Assembly (NCBI RefSeq): GCF_037975445.1
Contig: NZ_CP150254.1
Location: 4,090,001-4,154,000, forward strand
From: Peribacillus sp. FSL P2-0133
Lineage (GTDB): Bacteria > Bacillota > Bacilli > Bacillales > DSM-1321
Direction of reading: 5' to 3'
Length of the DNA stretch: 64,000 nt
A program made the translations under genes and the position numbers. Below, piece by piece: positions 54,641-64,000 of the stretch. Position 1 is the stretch's first letter; the number at the start of each line of letters is the position of its first letter. The notes under the pieces are model-generated. The model was not told the DNA's origin and searched no databases. It saw only the letters and a list, made by a program, of their open reading frames with translations.

Positions 54641-56043
54641 CAATTCTTATATGCAACCGCCTTCGGTATATAGATGACTTGCCCTTCATGGACGTTCTGA
54701 TTCGACTCCAATTCATTGCTGAAAAGTATCGATTGAACCGTAACATCATATCGTTGAGCCAAGTCATCAAGCGTTTCCCCTTGCTGAACAATGCAAACCT
54801 TCATCCTTACCAGTTCTTCTTCTTGTTTCCGTCCGAATAAATCCATGATGGATAGCTGCTTTTCATCATGATCGGCCGTTTCTTTATCATCACGTTCCGC
54901 GGCTTGCTTCCTGCCTTTGAAATTCTTAACCTCCTTAGCCGGAGGGGCTGGTCTTTCCCTCTTTTTGAATAGATCGCTTATGGACGAATTGAATTCCTCT
55001 TCCTGCTCCACCTTCACATTCTCATTAAGGATAGGACCCGCTGCAACGTCATCTTCTCCCTGCCTGATGACATCCTCGGTTTCCAAATTTGCAACCGGGC
55101 TATTTTGATGCTTGGTTGCATGACTTGGCTCTTCCACTACTTCTTCTCTCAATGTCACCTTAGGAATCTCCATCTTCTCCATGGAATCCTGCCTGCTTGG
55201 TACTTCCTCCAGTTTCGCCTCTCCCATTGAAGGTACCTTTTCCGCGGAGTCAGGCGGATCGCCAATTACTTCTTCTTCTACAGCTTCTTCCTCTCTATGC
55301 ACTTCCGTTTCCCACTCCTCCTCTTCAGGATATGGTGAAACGGGCATTTCAAAAACTGGGACATTATGCTGATCGCTTAAATAAATCGGTTCCTCTTCTT
55401 CTTCTTCGTTTGCTTCAGAAACTCGTTTTGATTCTGCAGAAAAAGGCGCGTATAACTCTTCTTCCTCCTCATCACGGAAAACAGGCTGAAAATCCGGGAT
55501 TGGCGGCACTGCAGCTGCATAAGGAATATATGACTCATTTTCCCCATCCGTTTCTTCCTGTTCCTCTATTTCTCCAACTTCCTGCTCGGTATCGAAACGT
55601 TCTTCCACATATGAATCATTATAGATTCCGGTTATCAAAAGGTCCGCCTGCAATTTCAAACAGTTATGCTCTGGCATGGCATAATCAAAGCTTTGAATCG
55701 AGACATCGACCTCATCCAATGAGGCAATCCGATTATTCGGAATCGTTATATCAACCGGAAAACGGTGTGTGAACTCATTAAGTCCATCGAGATGCCTCTC
55801 GACCTTTTGAACCGCTTTTGGCAAAAAGGTCTGCGAAAACTCCTCTTCTTCACCATTTTGCGAGCCTTTGTATTCACCGCTTAAATCTAACGAGCCTCGT
55901 ATATAAACATATTGATCACTTTCTTGAATCGCCACATTTGGATCAAGGGAAATGGAATATAGCTCAGCCACTTCCTGTCCCTTCTGGAACCAAACGGATT
56001 CCTCTAAAGAAAATCGTAAATACGATTCATTTTCTTGCGACAA
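54640..56043 (-). CDS. spoVID: Stage VI sporulation protein D, coat encasement hub
   Basis: 467 residues. N-terminal structured region (~1-135: LRFSLEESVWFQKGQEVAELYSISLDPNVAIQESDQYVYIRGSLDLSGEY) conserved in SpoVID, a long acidic Glu-rich middle (~140-400), and a C-terminal LysM (~415-463: VCIVQQGETLDDLAQRYDVTVQSILFSNEL..IYIPKAV) that in B. subtilis binds lipid II/cortex. SpoVID binds SpoIVA and SafA and drives coat encasement. AAGGAGGAG precedes the ATG. The 316-base gap to hemL contains only the hemL terminator and probable promoter sequence. Confidence 0.93.
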   Translation of the reverse strand: MSQENESYLRFSLEESVWFQKGQEVAELYSISLDPNVAIQESDQYVYIRGSLDLSGEYKGSQNGEEEEFSQTFLPKAVQKVERHLDGLNEFTHRFPVDITIPNNRIASLDEVDVSIQSFDYAMPEHNCLKLQADLLITGIYNDSYVEERFDTEQEVGEIEEQEETDGENESYIPYAAAVPPIPDFQPVFRDEEEEELYAPFSAESKRVSEANEEEEEEPIYLSDQHNVPVFEMPVSPYPEEEEWETEVHREEEAVEEEVIGDPPDSAEKVPSMGEAKLEEVPSRQDSMEKMEIPKVTLREEVVEEPSHATKHQNSPVANLETEDVIRQGEDDVAAGPILNENVKVEQEEEFNSSISDLFKKRERPAPPAKEVKNFKGRKQAAERDDKETADHDEKQLSIMDLFGRKQEEELVRMKVCIVQQGETLDDLAQRYDVTVQSILFSNELESNQNVHEGQVIYIPKAVAYKN

Positions 56044-56257
56044 GACAACTCCTCCTTTCAGCTTCAGGAAACGGTACCTATACCAATATCAATCTATGAA
56101 GGGAGGAAGCTGATTATTCCTTAATTTCATTTGCAATACTCCTTATATTTCCTAAGCCTTTTAAAAAGAAGGAGTTTCAATTTTCAGGCTAAAATTACGC
56201 TGGATTGTATCAACCGGCCTCCTACTTTTGATTCGTTTCTTCCATTTACCGATTGAA

Positions 56258-56316
56258 TTCAAAAAAAACTGGCTGCCATTCTCCAAAAGCCTTTGGAAAA
56301 ATGGTAGCCAGTTCAA
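56258..56316 (-). terminator. Terminator of the hem operon
   Basis: AACTGGCT.CCATT and AATGGTAGCCAGTT form a long stem (56268-56312) with inner CCAAA/TTTGG pairs; on the minus strand TTTTTTTT follows. Confidence 0.9.
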
Positions 56317-56359
56317 ATTTATTATTATCGAATATAGCGGTAGTTCATGAAGCCTTGCA

Positions 56360-57649
56360 TCATTTTTTTAACTTTGCAAAAGCCTTTTCTGCCGCTGCAA
56401 TGGTCTTTTCGATATCTTCATCACTATGTGCAGTGGAAAGGAATAAACCTTCAAACTGTGACGGCGGCAAGTAGATGCCTTGATTCGCCATTTCCCTATA
56501 GTAAGAAGCAAAGAACTCTAAGTCGGATGTTTTAGCTGTATCATAGTTTATGACTTCTTCATTAGTAAAGAAAAGTCCAATCATGGAACCGGCACGGTTG
56601 AATGTATGGGGAACTCCGTACTTTTCCGCTGCTTCGCCAATTCCTTTTTCGAGCATATCCCCTTTTCGGGTGAACTCATCATAGGATTCTGGAGTCAATT
56701 GGCTCAGCGTTTCAAGGCCAGCCGTCATCGCAAGAGGGTTACCAGATAATGTCCCCGCTTGATAAATTGTCCCACTCGGGGCAATTTGTTCCATGAATTC
56801 GCGCTTGCCTCCGAATGCTCCGACAGGCAAACCGCCGCCAATTACTTTCCCAAGGCAAGTCAGGTCAGGTACGATGCCAAAATAGCCTTGTGCACAATTA
56901 TAGCCGACACGGAACCCTGTCATAACTTCGTCAAAGATCAATAGAGCCCCGTATTGGGTCGTCACTTCACGTAAGCCTTCGAGGAAACCAGGTTGTGGCG
57001 GAACCACGCCCATGTTCCCTGCAACAGGCTCTACGATGATGCAAGCGATGTCTTCGCCAAATTGTTCAAACGCATATTTGGTTGCAGCAAGATCATTATA
57101 TGCTACGGTAATCGTATTTTTTGCAATGCCTTCCGGTACTCCAGGGCTATCCGGTAAACCTAATGTTGCAACGCCTGAACCCGCTTTGATTAGCAATGAA
57201 TCGCCATGGCCATGATAGGAACCTTCGAATTTCAGGATTTTATCACGGCCTGTAATGCCTCGTGCCAGCCTTAGTGCACTCATCGTCGCTTCGGTTCCTG
57301 AAGATACCATCCGGATCATTTCAATCGAAGGCACCCGTTCAATGACCAACTTGGCCAGTTCATTCTCTATAAGCGTAGAAGTTCCAAAGCTTGTACCTGA
57401 TTCCGCTACCTTTTTCAATGATTCCACGACACGGTCATTCGTGTGACCCAGGATAAGCGGTCCCCATGATAGAACATAGTCGATATATTCATTTCCATCG
57501 ATATCATACATTTTTGAGCCTTTTCCACGCTCCATGAAAATGGGATCCATGTCCACAGATTTGAAGGCACGTACCGGGCTGTTCACGCCGCCTGGCATCA
57601 AATTTTTTGCTTCGGCAAACGCTTTTTTCGATTTTTCATATGACCGCAT
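56360..57649 (-). CDS. hemL: Glutamate-1-semialdehyde 2,1-aminomutase
   Basis: 429 residues. A PLP class III aminotransferase making 5-aminolevulinate from GSA. N-terminal [13 protein letters not shown] (~17-29), PLP-binding [18 protein letters not shown] (~117-134), [11 protein letters not shown] (~242) and the Schiff-base Lys in [18 protein letters not shown] (~267). It is last in hemAXCDBL and is followed by a strong terminator. Confidence 0.97.
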   Translation of the reverse strand: MRSYEKSKKAFAEAKNLMPGGVNSPVRAFKSVDMDPIFMERGKGSKMYDIDGNEYIDYVLSWGPLILGHTNDRVVESLKKVAESGTSFGTSTLIENELAKLVIERVPSIEMIRMVSSGTEATMSALRLARGITGRDKILKFEGSYHGHGDSLLIKAGSGVATLGLPDSPGVPEGIAKNTITVAYNDLAATKYAFEQFGEDIACIIVEPVAGNMGVVPPQPGFLEGLREVTTQYGALLIFDEVMTGFRVGYNCAQGYFGIVPDLTCLGKVIGGGLPVGAFGGKREFMEQIAPSGTIYQAGTLSGNPLAMTAGLETLSQLTPESYDEFTRKGDMLEKGIGEAAEKYGVPHTFNRAGSMIGLFFTNEEVINYDTAKTSDLEFFASYYREMANQGIYLPPSQFEGLFLSTAHSDEDIEKTIAAAEKAFAKLKK

Positions 57650-57690
57650 GATTCAATCCCCTTTTTCCATTACAGGTTATATTTTTTCTA

Positions 57691-58683
57691 TCATTGATTA
57701 TCTTCGTTTATCCAGCGTGCTACCTCTTTTGAAAAATACGTAATGATCAAGTCGGAACCTGCGCGTTTCAAGCCTGTCAGCATTTCCATCACTATCGCTT
57801 TTTCATCAATCCAGCCATTTTGGGCAGCAGCCTTAACCATTGAATATTCACCGCTGACATTATAGGAAACAACCGGAAGATTAAAGTTATTCTTAACGTC
57901 CCTGATGATGTCCATGTAGGAAAGGGCTGGTTTCACGATTAGGAAATCCGCACCTTCAGCAACATCGGATTCAGCCTCACGGAACGCTTCAAGGCGATTG
58001 GCGGGATCCATTTGGTAAGTTTTCCTGTCGCCAAATTGTGGCGCACCATTCGCAGCATCACGGAATGGGCCGTAAAAGGCCGAAGCATATTTCACCGCAT
58101 AGGACATGATCGGAATATCTTCATAACCCGCTTCATCCAGACCTGTACGGATGGCCGCAACGAAACCGTCCATCATATTGGAAGGCGCAATGATATCGGC
58201 GCCGGCCTCTGCCTGGCTGATTGCCGTTTTGGCAAGAAGGTCAAGAGATGCGTCATTGAGGATTTTTTCCCCTTCAACGACCCCGCAATGGCCATGGCTT
58301 GTATACTCACAAAGGCAGGTATCCGCAATGACAATAACTTCAGGATATTGTTTTTTAATAAAGCGGGTTGCCTCTTGCACAAGTCCGTTGTGATGAAATG
58401 CCCCTGTGCCCTGTTCGTCCTTATCATGATCAAAAGGGACACCGAATAAAATGACTGATTTAATTCCCAAACTCACGACTTCATCCATTTCGGCCCCCAG
58501 ATTATCCATGGAAAGCTGATAGATGCCTGGCATAGAGTTGATTTCATTTTTCACATTTTCCCCGTCGATGACGAAGATCGGATAGATCAAATCCTCTTTA
58601 TGCAATTGTGTTTCACGGACTAATGCCCTCATGCCAGCACTTGCACGCAAGCGGCGGTGGCGATTGAATGGAATGTTTTTCAT
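57691..58683 (-). CDS. hemB: Porphobilinogen synthase (delta-aminolevulinate dehydratase)
   Basis: 330 residues. Condenses two 5-aminolevulinates. Zinc cysteines in [18 protein letters not shown] (~120-137: C-x-C..C), and two Schiff-base lysines in [19 protein letters not shown] (~195) and [15 protein letters not shown] (~248). N-terminal [16 protein letters not shown] is typical. Start overlaps hemD by 4 bases. Confidence 0.97.
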   Translation of the reverse strand: MKNIPFNRHRRLRASAGMRALVRETQLHKEDLIYPIFVIDGENVKNEINSMPGIYQLSMDNLGAEMDEVVSLGIKSVILFGVPFDHDKDEQGTGAFHHNGLVQEATRFIKKQYPEVIVIADTCLCEYTSHGHCGVVEGEKILNDASLDLLAKTAISQAEAGADIIAPSNMMDGFVAAIRTGLDEAGYEDIPIMSYAVKYASAFYGPFRDAANGAPQFGDRKTYQMDPANRLEAFREAESDVAEGADFLIVKPALSYMDIIRDVKNNFNLPVVSYNVSGEYSMVKAAAQNGWIDEKAIVMEMLTGLKRAGSDLIITYFSKEVARWINEDNQ

Positions 58684-59477
58684 TTTAAAGTTCCTCCCTT
58701 TTTACTTCTTTTCAAGATGAAGCGTATTAACTCCGCAACCATGGCATCCGTCGTATAAACATCTGGACAGACATCTACGGATAGCCCATGTTTTTCAGCC
58801 GTTTTAGCGGCAATCGGCCCGATACAGGCGATGATGATCCGGTCTATGTATGTATCCAATTCATGGCGTTTCATGATCTGTAAAAAATGATTGACCGTCG
58901 ATGAACTCGTAAAGGTTATGATGTCGATTTCATGGTTCTTTATAAGACGCACCAGTTTTTTTTCACTGCTTCGGGGAAGCACTGTATGATAAATAATCAC
59001 TTCATCACAAGATGCACCAGCTTCATTGATCGCCTCCGCAATGACTGCCCTTGCGAGATTTCCTTTTGCCAGCAGCACGCGTGCCCCCGGATCAAGCCGG
59101 GTATTGAACTCCGCCACGAATCCTTCGGCAACAAACTGAACTGGAACAAAATCCGCCTTATATCCATGTCGTTTCAGGGCCGCTTCTGTTTTGGAGCCGA
59201 TTACGGCTATTTTCGGAAGCTTTAAAGGCTGGTTTCCAAGTAGCTTAAAGAAGAAATCCACCCCATTTTGACTGGTCAGAATGATCCAGTCATATGTAAG
59301 CAACTCTTCTAACCGCTGTTGTACATCTTCCATATGATCAGGAAGAGTGAACTCAAGCAATGGCACAAGAAGCGGCGTTCCGCCATTTTTTTCGATCGAC
59401 TCTTTTAAACCATCTGCCTGTCCTTTCCCTCTGGTGATTAATACCTGATAATCCTTAAGAGGTTGAACGGGATTCAT
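58680..59477 (-). CDS. hemD: Uroporphyrinogen-III synthase
   Basis: 265 residues. Low-conservation enzyme that cyclises and inverts ring D of hydroxymethylbilane. Two-domain HemD pattern: [21 protein letters not shown] (~12), [18 protein letters not shown] (~64), [24 protein letters not shown] (~86), and [14 protein letters not shown] (~188) with [18 protein letters not shown] (~215). Its stop meets the hemB start (overlap of 4), and its start touches the hemC stop. Confidence 0.95.
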   Translation of the reverse strand: MNPVQPLKDYQVLITRGKGQADGLKESIEKNGGTPLLVPLLEFTLPDHMEDVQQRLEELLTYDWIILTSQNGVDFFFKLLGNQPLKLPKIAVIGSKTEAALKRHGYKADFVPVQFVAEGFVAEFNTRLDPGARVLLAKGNLARAVIAEAINEAGASCDEVIIYHTVLPRSSEKKLVRLIKNHEIDIITFTSSSTVNHFLQIMKRHELDTYIDRIIIACIGPIAAKTAEKHGLSVDVCPDVYTTDAMVAELIRFILKRSKKGGTLK

Positions 59478-60409
59478 TACTGATCAAGCTCTTCTTTTAC
59501 GCGATCGATCAATTCTTTACCGCCCATTTCACTAATCTGTTTGGCAGCAGCATGCCCAACCGCCTCGGGATCAGCACCCTCAACCATTTCTTTATAAATC
59601 ACCTTTCCATCCGGGGCAGCGACTAAAGCCGTCAACGAAATGGATCCATTATCTTTTGCCACCGCAAATCCGGCAATCGGAACTTGGCATCCGCCTTCCA
59701 TTTTATCCAAAAAGGCACGTTCCGCTTCAACCGTTCTTTTCGTTTTTTCACAGGTCAATTTTGCAAGTTCCGCCAACAGATCTTTGTCGTCTTCGCGGCA
59801 TTCAATGGAAAGTGCTCCTTGTCCAACCGCCGGAATACAAATATCCTCATCTAAAAATTCCGTTACGATGTCCTGCTCCCATCCCATTCTTGATAGTCCG
59901 GCCGCTGCTAAAATGATAGCATCATAATCTTCCGTTTTCAGCTTATTCAGACGGGTATCGATATTACCGCGAATCCATTTAATTTCAAGGTCCGGCCTTC
60001 TAGCCAAAATTTGCGCGCCGCGGCGCAAGCTGCTTGTACCTATGATGGAGCCGGGCTTCAGTTCGGAAAGGGTTTCATGGTTCTTTGATATCAAGGCATC
60101 CCGATGGTCCTCTCTCGGTGGTATGCAGCCAATCGTCAAGCCTGGAGGCAGCACTGCAGGCATATCTTTCATACTATGTACGGCCATATCAATTTCTTTA
60201 TCAAGCATCGCTTGTTCGATTTCTTTAACGAATAAGCCCTTTCCGCCAACCTTGGAAAGTGTTACATCAAGGATTTGGTCACCCTTTGTGACAATTTCCT
60301 TCACTTCGAACTCGTATGGAACCCCAAGCTCTTTAAGTTGATCGATAACCCAGTTCGTTTGGGTGATCGCTAATTTACTACGTCTAGAACCGACAATTAT
60401 TTTTCTCAT
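59477..60409 (-). CDS. hemC: Hydroxymethylbilane synthase (porphobilinogen deaminase)
   Basis: 310 residues. Builds the linear tetrapyrrole. [20 protein letters not shown] at the start, catalytic Asp in HSMKDMP (~81), [11 protein letters not shown] (~128) and the cofactor-binding Cys in [15 protein letters not shown] (~241). It lies 9 bases after hemX. Full length with no defects seen. Confidence 0.97.
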   Translation of the reverse strand: MRKIIVGSRRSKLAITQTNWVIDQLKELGVPYEFEVKEIVTKGDQILDVTLSKVGGKGLFVKEIEQAMLDKEIDMAVHSMKDMPAVLPPGLTIGCIPPREDHRDALISKNHETLSELKPGSIIGTSSLRRGAQILARRPDLEIKWIRGNIDTRLNKLKTEDYDAIILAAAGLSRMGWEQDIVTEFLDEDICIPAVGQGALSIECREDDKDLLAELAKLTCEKTKRTVEAERAFLDKMEGGCQVPIAGFAVAKDNGSISLTALVAAPDGKVIYKEMVEGADPEAVGHAAAKQISEMGGKELIDRVKEELDQ

Positions 60410-60418
60410 AGTTTCCTC

Positions 60419-61249
60419 CTATGTATTCCAAAAGTGGAATGTTGAAAGGCTTCCGAAAAGGAAAAAGTTAATTAACACAATCATGAAAGATCCAATATTC
60501 AGAAAGGCTAGTGTCCTTCCATACATTTGTTTCCGAATTTTCAAGTATAAAAACACACTGTAAGCGATAAGCAAAATGAATGAGCCGATGATTTTCATGT
60601 CCAGCCAGGATACTCCAGGCACTTTTATATAAGCCCATTGAATCCCCAGGATAAGGGAGACCACTAATAATGGAACACCTATTACCGCGAGGACATAAGA
60701 CATATGCTCGAGCTTTGTTAAATCGCCGAGTCGAAGCAGGCGTTTCCCCCATTTCTTCCTTTTCAGTAAATCATATTGAATTAAGTATAAAAGTGAAAAA
60801 ACGAACGAAAGCGTGAATGCCCCATATGATAGGATGGCAAAAGTGATATGTATGAGCAATAGCTCTGAAACCAGGCGCTGTGCAAGCACTTGAGATTCTA
60901 TCTGAACAGGTGCAAAGGTATGGATGGCCATGACCATGAAACCTAATACATTCGTAAAAAAGACCGTAAAATCGACTCTTAGCAATCGGTTAATGATTAA
61001 AGATAGCGATATGAGGACCCATGCATAAAAATATAAGCCTTCAAAAATCGTCAATACCGGGAACCTTCCCGTTTTCAACACATACAGAAACAAAAAAATT
61101 GTTTGCAGTACCCAAACAATAGAAAGCAACCAGAAGGCGACCCTATTCGCCTTCTGGTTATTATTAAGGAAATCGATAAAATATAAAAGCATACTGATGG
61201 CATACAACAAAACAGTGGCTTCATGCAATCTTGTCATTAGTAATTCCAT
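60419..61249 (-). CDS. hemX: Cytochrome c assembly-type membrane protein HemX
   Basis: 276 residues with eight TM helices, of the CcsA/CcmC-like group (HTFAPVQIESQVL.. LLIHITFAILSYGAFTLSFVFSLLYLIQYDLLKRKKWG.. WLDMKIIGSFILLIAYSVFLYLK). In B. subtilis HemX lowers HemA abundance. It follows hemA by 10 bases. The Trp-rich haem loop of true CcsA is not clear, which fits HemX. Confidence 0.94.
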   Translation of the reverse strand: MELLMTRLHEATVLLYAISMLLYFIDFLNNNQKANRVAFWLLSIVWVLQTIFLFLYVLKTGRFPVLTIFEGLYFYAWVLISLSLIINRLLRVDFTVFFTNVLGFMVMAIHTFAPVQIESQVLAQRLVSELLLIHITFAILSYGAFTLSFVFSLLYLIQYDLLKRKKWGKRLLRLGDLTKLEHMSYVLAVIGVPLLVVSLILGIQWAYIKVPGVSWLDMKIIGSFILLIAYSVFLYLKIRKQMYGRTLAFLNIGSFMIVLINFFLFGSLSTFHFWNT

Positions 61250-61259
61250 ATCTACCTCA

Positions 61260-62606
61260 TTACTGGACAGGAACTGGATTCAATAGGGATGACTTGGAGC
61301 TGTTCCGTTCTTTTTCATCCGCAACCAGCTGGTCTTCAATCAATTCCTCTAAATGGAAGATTTTCATGAAATTATTCAATTGCTCTTTTGCATTCGGCTC
61401 ATCTGCCAGCTCTTTTGCATATAGTATCGGATCTTTCAGCATTTGGTTGATGATGCTTTTCGTATGCTTGTTCAGAACTTTTTTGTCACGTTCGCTTAAA
61501 TGCGGAAGCTTTCTTTCGATGCTTTCCATCGTTTCCTTCTGTATCGATAGGGATTTTTCCCGTAAAGAAGAAATGACGGGAACCACACCAAGCAAATTAA
61601 TCCATTGGTTGAAGTCCACAATTTCTGATTCGATCATCAATTCTATTTTCTCGGCAGCTTTTTTACGTTCTTCGATATTGGCTTGCACGATCCCTTCAAG
61701 ATCGTCAATGTCATACAAGAAGACATTTTCCAGCTCGGCCAATGTCGGATCGAGGTCACGCGGCACTGCGATATCGACCATGAAAATAGGACGGCCTTTA
61801 CGAAGCTTATTGACGAATGACATCATTTCCTGTGTTACAAGAAGATCTTTTGATCCAGTTGAAGTAATCAGGATATCAGCTTCCACTAAAGCGCATTGCA
61901 GCTCTTGAAGCTGTTTCGCCGTACCATTGAATCTCTCGGCTAGGTCGACTGCCTTCTGGAAGGTACGGTTAATGACCGTAATGCTGTCTGCGCCATTGCT
62001 ATGAAGATTTTGAATGGCCAGCTCACCCATCTTACCGGCCCCAAGAATCAAAACATTCTTGCCGTTCAGGCCTCCAAAGATTTTTTTTGCAAGCTCGACT
62101 GCCGCATAGCTGACGGAAACGGCATTGGTATTGATTTCGGTTTCCGAATGAGCTTTTTTAGCTAATGTAAGGGCTTGCTTGAAGAGATGGTTAAAAACGG
62201 TACCGATCGTATCTTCCTTCTGACCTAACAGATAGCTTGAACGTACTTGTCCCAAAATCTGAGTTTCTCCCAGTATCATGGAATTCAGGCCGCAGGTAAC
62301 TGAAAATAAATGCTCGACAGCCCCATCACCTTCATAAATGAACAGATATTTAGAAAATTCTTCTTTATCGATATTAAACCATTCCGAAAGAAATTCCTTT
62401 ATATAATACCTGCTTGTATGAAGCTGGTCACCGACCGCATATATTTCCGTCCTGTTGCATGTAGAAATAATAATGTTTTCCAAGATGCTTTTTTTATTTT
62501 TAAGAGCTTTCATTGCCTCGGCAAGTTCGGCTTCGTTAAACGATAGTTTTTCCCGAATTTCTACAGGGGCAGTTTTGTAATTTATACCAACCGCTAGAAT
62601 ATGCAT
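61260..62606 (-). CDS. hemA: Glutamyl-tRNA reductase
   Basis: 448 residues from the ATG at 62606 ([21 protein letters not shown]), preceded by GGGGGTG 12 bases away; upstream in-frame TTG/GTG starts would lengthen it by up to 7. It reduces glutamyl-tRNA to glutamate semialdehyde, the first step of haem synthesis. Catalytic Cys in [14 protein letters not shown] (~50), [17 protein letters not shown] (~106), NADPH-binding [17 protein letters not shown] (~187), and C-terminal dimerisation helices. First gene of the hem operon with a SigA promoter upstream. Confidence 0.97.
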   Translation of the reverse strand: MHILAVGINYKTAPVEIREKLSFNEAELAEAMKALKNKKSILENIIISTCNRTEIYAVGDQLHTSRYYIKEFLSEWFNIDKEEFSKYLFIYEGDGAVEHLFSVTCGLNSMILGETQILGQVRSSYLLGQKEDTIGTVFNHLFKQALTLAKKAHSETEINTNAVSVSYAAVELAKKIFGGLNGKNVLILGAGKMGELAIQNLHSNGADSITVINRTFQKAVDLAERFNGTAKQLQELQCALVEADILITSTGSKDLLVTQEMMSFVNKLRKGRPIFMVDIAVPRDLDPTLAELENVFLYDIDDLEGIVQANIEERKKAAEKIELMIESEIVDFNQWINLLGVVPVISSLREKSLSIQKETMESIERKLPHLSERDKKVLNKHTKSIINQMLKDPILYAKELADEPNAKEQLNNFMKIFHLEELIEDQLVADEKERNSSKSSLLNPVPVQ

Positions 62607-62645
62607 CCTTTTGTTTTGCACCCCCAAAATTTTTCATGTAAATTT

Positions 62646-62673
62646 ATTATACCATGTACTAAAATGGTTTCAC
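62646..62673 (-). promoter_or_regulatory. SigA promoter of hemAXCDBL with PerR-box-like overlap
   Basis: On the minus strand GTGAAA (62673-62668), 16 bases, perfect TATAAT (62651-62646). The -10 region continues as TATAATAAATTTA, matching about 10 of 14 positions of the PerR operator (TTATAATNATTATAA). B. subtilis hemAXCDBL is PerR-regulated. The promoter call is firmer than the operator call. Confidence 0.5.
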
Positions 62674-62857
62674 GCATATAATATGAACAGTTTATGAAAA
62701 CGTATGCTACCATGGAAAAGACAGCCAAAACGCCTGAATTGTTACAAGGTGTCTAAGCGGATTTGTAAGTTACAAATATATTTCGACATTGTGTACAAAA
62801 GTAACATATCAAAAATGGCAAAAAACTTCAAGTAATCGAATTGCATAGGAGGATAAA

Positions 62858-63340
62858 ATGAAAACGCAGCGTATTTTCCCAGGAATCGTTTTAATCGGTT
62901 TCGGGCTCTATTTTTTTCTTGAACATTCTCAAATCGAAATCTTTCCAGGCTTTTTCAGCTGGCCCACTTTATTATGTATAGTTGGTGCCGCCTTCCTGAT
63001 TCAGGCATATAGCGGTAATGAATATGAGTCCATCCTGCCGGGCGTCATCTTACTCGGGTTCGGGGCTCACTTCCACATTGTCGAGAACCTGGATATTTGG
63101 CCGGATAATATAGGTATCTTTATTTTAATCATCTCTCTGGGATTTATTCTAAGGGCACGTAAAACAAATTCTGGAATGTTTCACGGCATGGTAATATTCA
63201 TCATCTCGATCACTTTATTATTCTATGATAAAATCAAAACGTCTTTCGGGTTTGTGGATACAACTACTGCGAACATCGAAAGGTTTTGGCCATTTGCCTT
63301 GATGGCAATCGGCATTTATTTTTTGGTTCGAAAAAAGTGA
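62858..63340 (+). CDS. LiaF/LiaI-like transmembrane protein
   Basis: 160 residues with AGGAGG 7 bases before the ATG. Six hydrophobic stretches arranged as repeating pairs (IFPGIVLIGFGLYFFLE; FFSWPTLLCIVGAAFLIQAY; ILPGVILLGFGAHFHI; IGIFILIISLGFILRAR; GMVIFIISITLLFYDK; FWPFALMAIGIYFLVRKK). This is the LiaI-LiaF-type TM region (DUF5668) without the LiaF C-terminal domain. Function unknown; members often relate to envelope stress. It is divergent from hemA and convergent with ysxC. Confidence 0.85.
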   Translation: MKTQRIFPGIVLIGFGLYFFLEHSQIEIFPGFFSWPTLLCIVGAAFLIQAYSGNEYESILPGVILLGFGAHFHIVENLDIWPDNIGIFILIISLGFILRARKTNSGMFHGMVIFIISITLLFYDKIKTSFGFVDTTTANIERFWPFALMAIGIYFLVRKK

Positions 63341-63372
63341 AAATTTGATTGGCAATTTTTTTGAATTCCATA

Positions 63373-63412
63373 AAGAAAAAGGGTATTCCAGATGCGGAAT
63401 ACCCTTTTCTTT
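63373..63412. terminator. Shared terminator of the LiaF-like gene and ysxC
   Basis: AGGGTATTCC (63380-63389) pairs with GGAATACCCT (63396-63405) around AGATGC, with A-run and T-run at the ends. Confidence 0.85.
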
Positions 63413-63993
63413 TACATATATTTCTTAAGGACGCCCCATGCTTGTTCCTTACCTTCGCCTGTTTCACCAGAGAATAGAAGCAATTCATCTTCTTTTTCCA
63501 TATTTAACGTTTGGCGCGTGATTTTCAAGTGCTTCTGCCATTTGCCTTTTGGAATTTTATCCGCTTTGGTGGCAATAACGATCCGGGGCAGGTCATAATG
63601 CTTCAGGAATTCATACATTGCGATATCATCCTTTGTCGGGGGATGACGCAAATCGACGATCAGAAGCGCAGCGCGGAGCTGGTCACGGGAAGTGAAGTAC
63701 GTTTCGATCATCTTTCCCCAAGCATCACGCTCCGTCTTAGATACTTTTGCATAACCATAACCCGGTACATCCACAAAATGGAGTGCTTCATTTATGATAT
63801 AAAAATTCAAGGTCTGCGTCTTACCCGGTTTAGAGGATGTGCGCGCCAAGTTTTTTCGATTGATCATTTTGTTGATGAAACTGGATTTCCCAACGTTGGA
63901 ACGGCCTGCCAAGGCAAATTCCGGTATTGGGGTATTTGGATATTGTTCAGGCTTCACAGCACTGATGACAATATCTGAACTCGTCACTTTCAT
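63412..63993 (-). CDS. ysxC: Ribosome biogenesis GTPase YsxC (EngB/YihA)
   Basis: 193 residues, full length. G1 [14 protein letters not shown] (~28-41), G2 region [15 protein letters not shown] (~52-66), G3 [12 protein letters not shown] (~73-84), G4 [13 protein letters not shown] (~140) and G5 [13 protein letters not shown] (~175). Essential in B. subtilis for 50S assembly. The ATG at 63993 is at the window end; its ribosome site is only partly visible. In B. subtilis lonA lies next upstream. Confidence 0.96.
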   Translation of the reverse strand: MKVTSSDIVISAVKPEQYPNTPIPEFALAGRSNVGKSSFINKMINRKNLARTSSKPGKTQTLNFYIINEALHFVDVPGYGYAKVSKTERDAWGKMIETYFTSRDQLRAALLIVDLRHPPTKDDIAMYEFLKHYDLPRIVIATKADKIPKGKWQKHLKITRQTLNMEKEDELLLFSGETGEGKEQAWGVLKKYM

Positions 63994-64000
63994 TCGTTCA

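Overview
This is a chromosomal window from an endospore-forming, competence-gene-carrying Gram-positive of the Bacillaceae. Gene order follows the Bacillus subtilis block from ysxC/hemA to relA/yrvJ almost gene for gene, including spo0B, bofC, spoIIB, spoIVFA/FB, spoVB, spoVID, safA and coxA. Moderate GC, Rne/Rng RNase between rplU and spoIVFB, and several insertions relative to B. subtilis suggest a Peribacillus/Bacillus simplex-like genome; the genus is an inference. No rRNA, tRNA, prophage, complete IS or CRISPR array was seen.

Layout. 1-9.6 kb: end of a wall amidase, then dtd, relA, apt, recJ, secDF and comN on the minus strand (stringent response, purine salvage, repair, secretion). 9.7-17 kb: spoVB, yrbG, yrzE, then the yajC-tgt-queA-DUF2905-ruvBA block (queuosine synthesis, Holliday-junction processing). 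17-23.3 kb: a spore region with bofC, coxA, a CotS-like kinase, the LysM coat protein safA with a Met/Gly/Gln-rich tandem-repeat tail whose reading frame is broken, and a zinc metallopeptidase. 23.3-28.7 kb: NAD synthesis nadBCA divergent from nifS-niaR around a probable NiaR operator. 28.7-34.4 kb: a decayed gene, pheA, pheB, obg, spo0B, then rpmA-prp-rplU behind an L21 leader RNA. 34.4-46.3 kb: an RNase E/G family enzyme, spoIVFB/FA, an S1-domain protein, minDC, mreDCB, radC, maf, spoIIB, comC. 46.3-54.6 kb: a repeat element, folC, two adjacent RimK-like ATP-grasp ligases, valS with a T-box leader, a small membrane protein, ysxE. 54.6-64 kb: spoVID, the full haem operon hemAXCDBL, a LiaF-like membrane protein and ysxC.

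How parts fit. Three themes dominate: cell shape and division (mre, min, maf, radC), sporulation (checkpoint proteins BofC and SpoIVFA/FB; coat hubs SafA and SpoVID, each followed by a kinase-fold gene), and cofactor pathways (haem, NAD, queuosine, folate). RNA-level control is visible as a valine T-box, an L21 leader and many intrinsic terminators; SigE-type promoters precede safA and spoIVFA.

Least ordinary items: the frame-disrupted safA repeat tract, the SafA-kinase/SpoVID-YsxE parallel, the ATP-grasp pair between folC and valS, a ~200-bp repeat present twice in opposite orientation (17.2 and 46.5 kb), an imperfect 89-bp inverted repeat upstream of spo0B, and a pseudogene at 28.7-29.2 kb.
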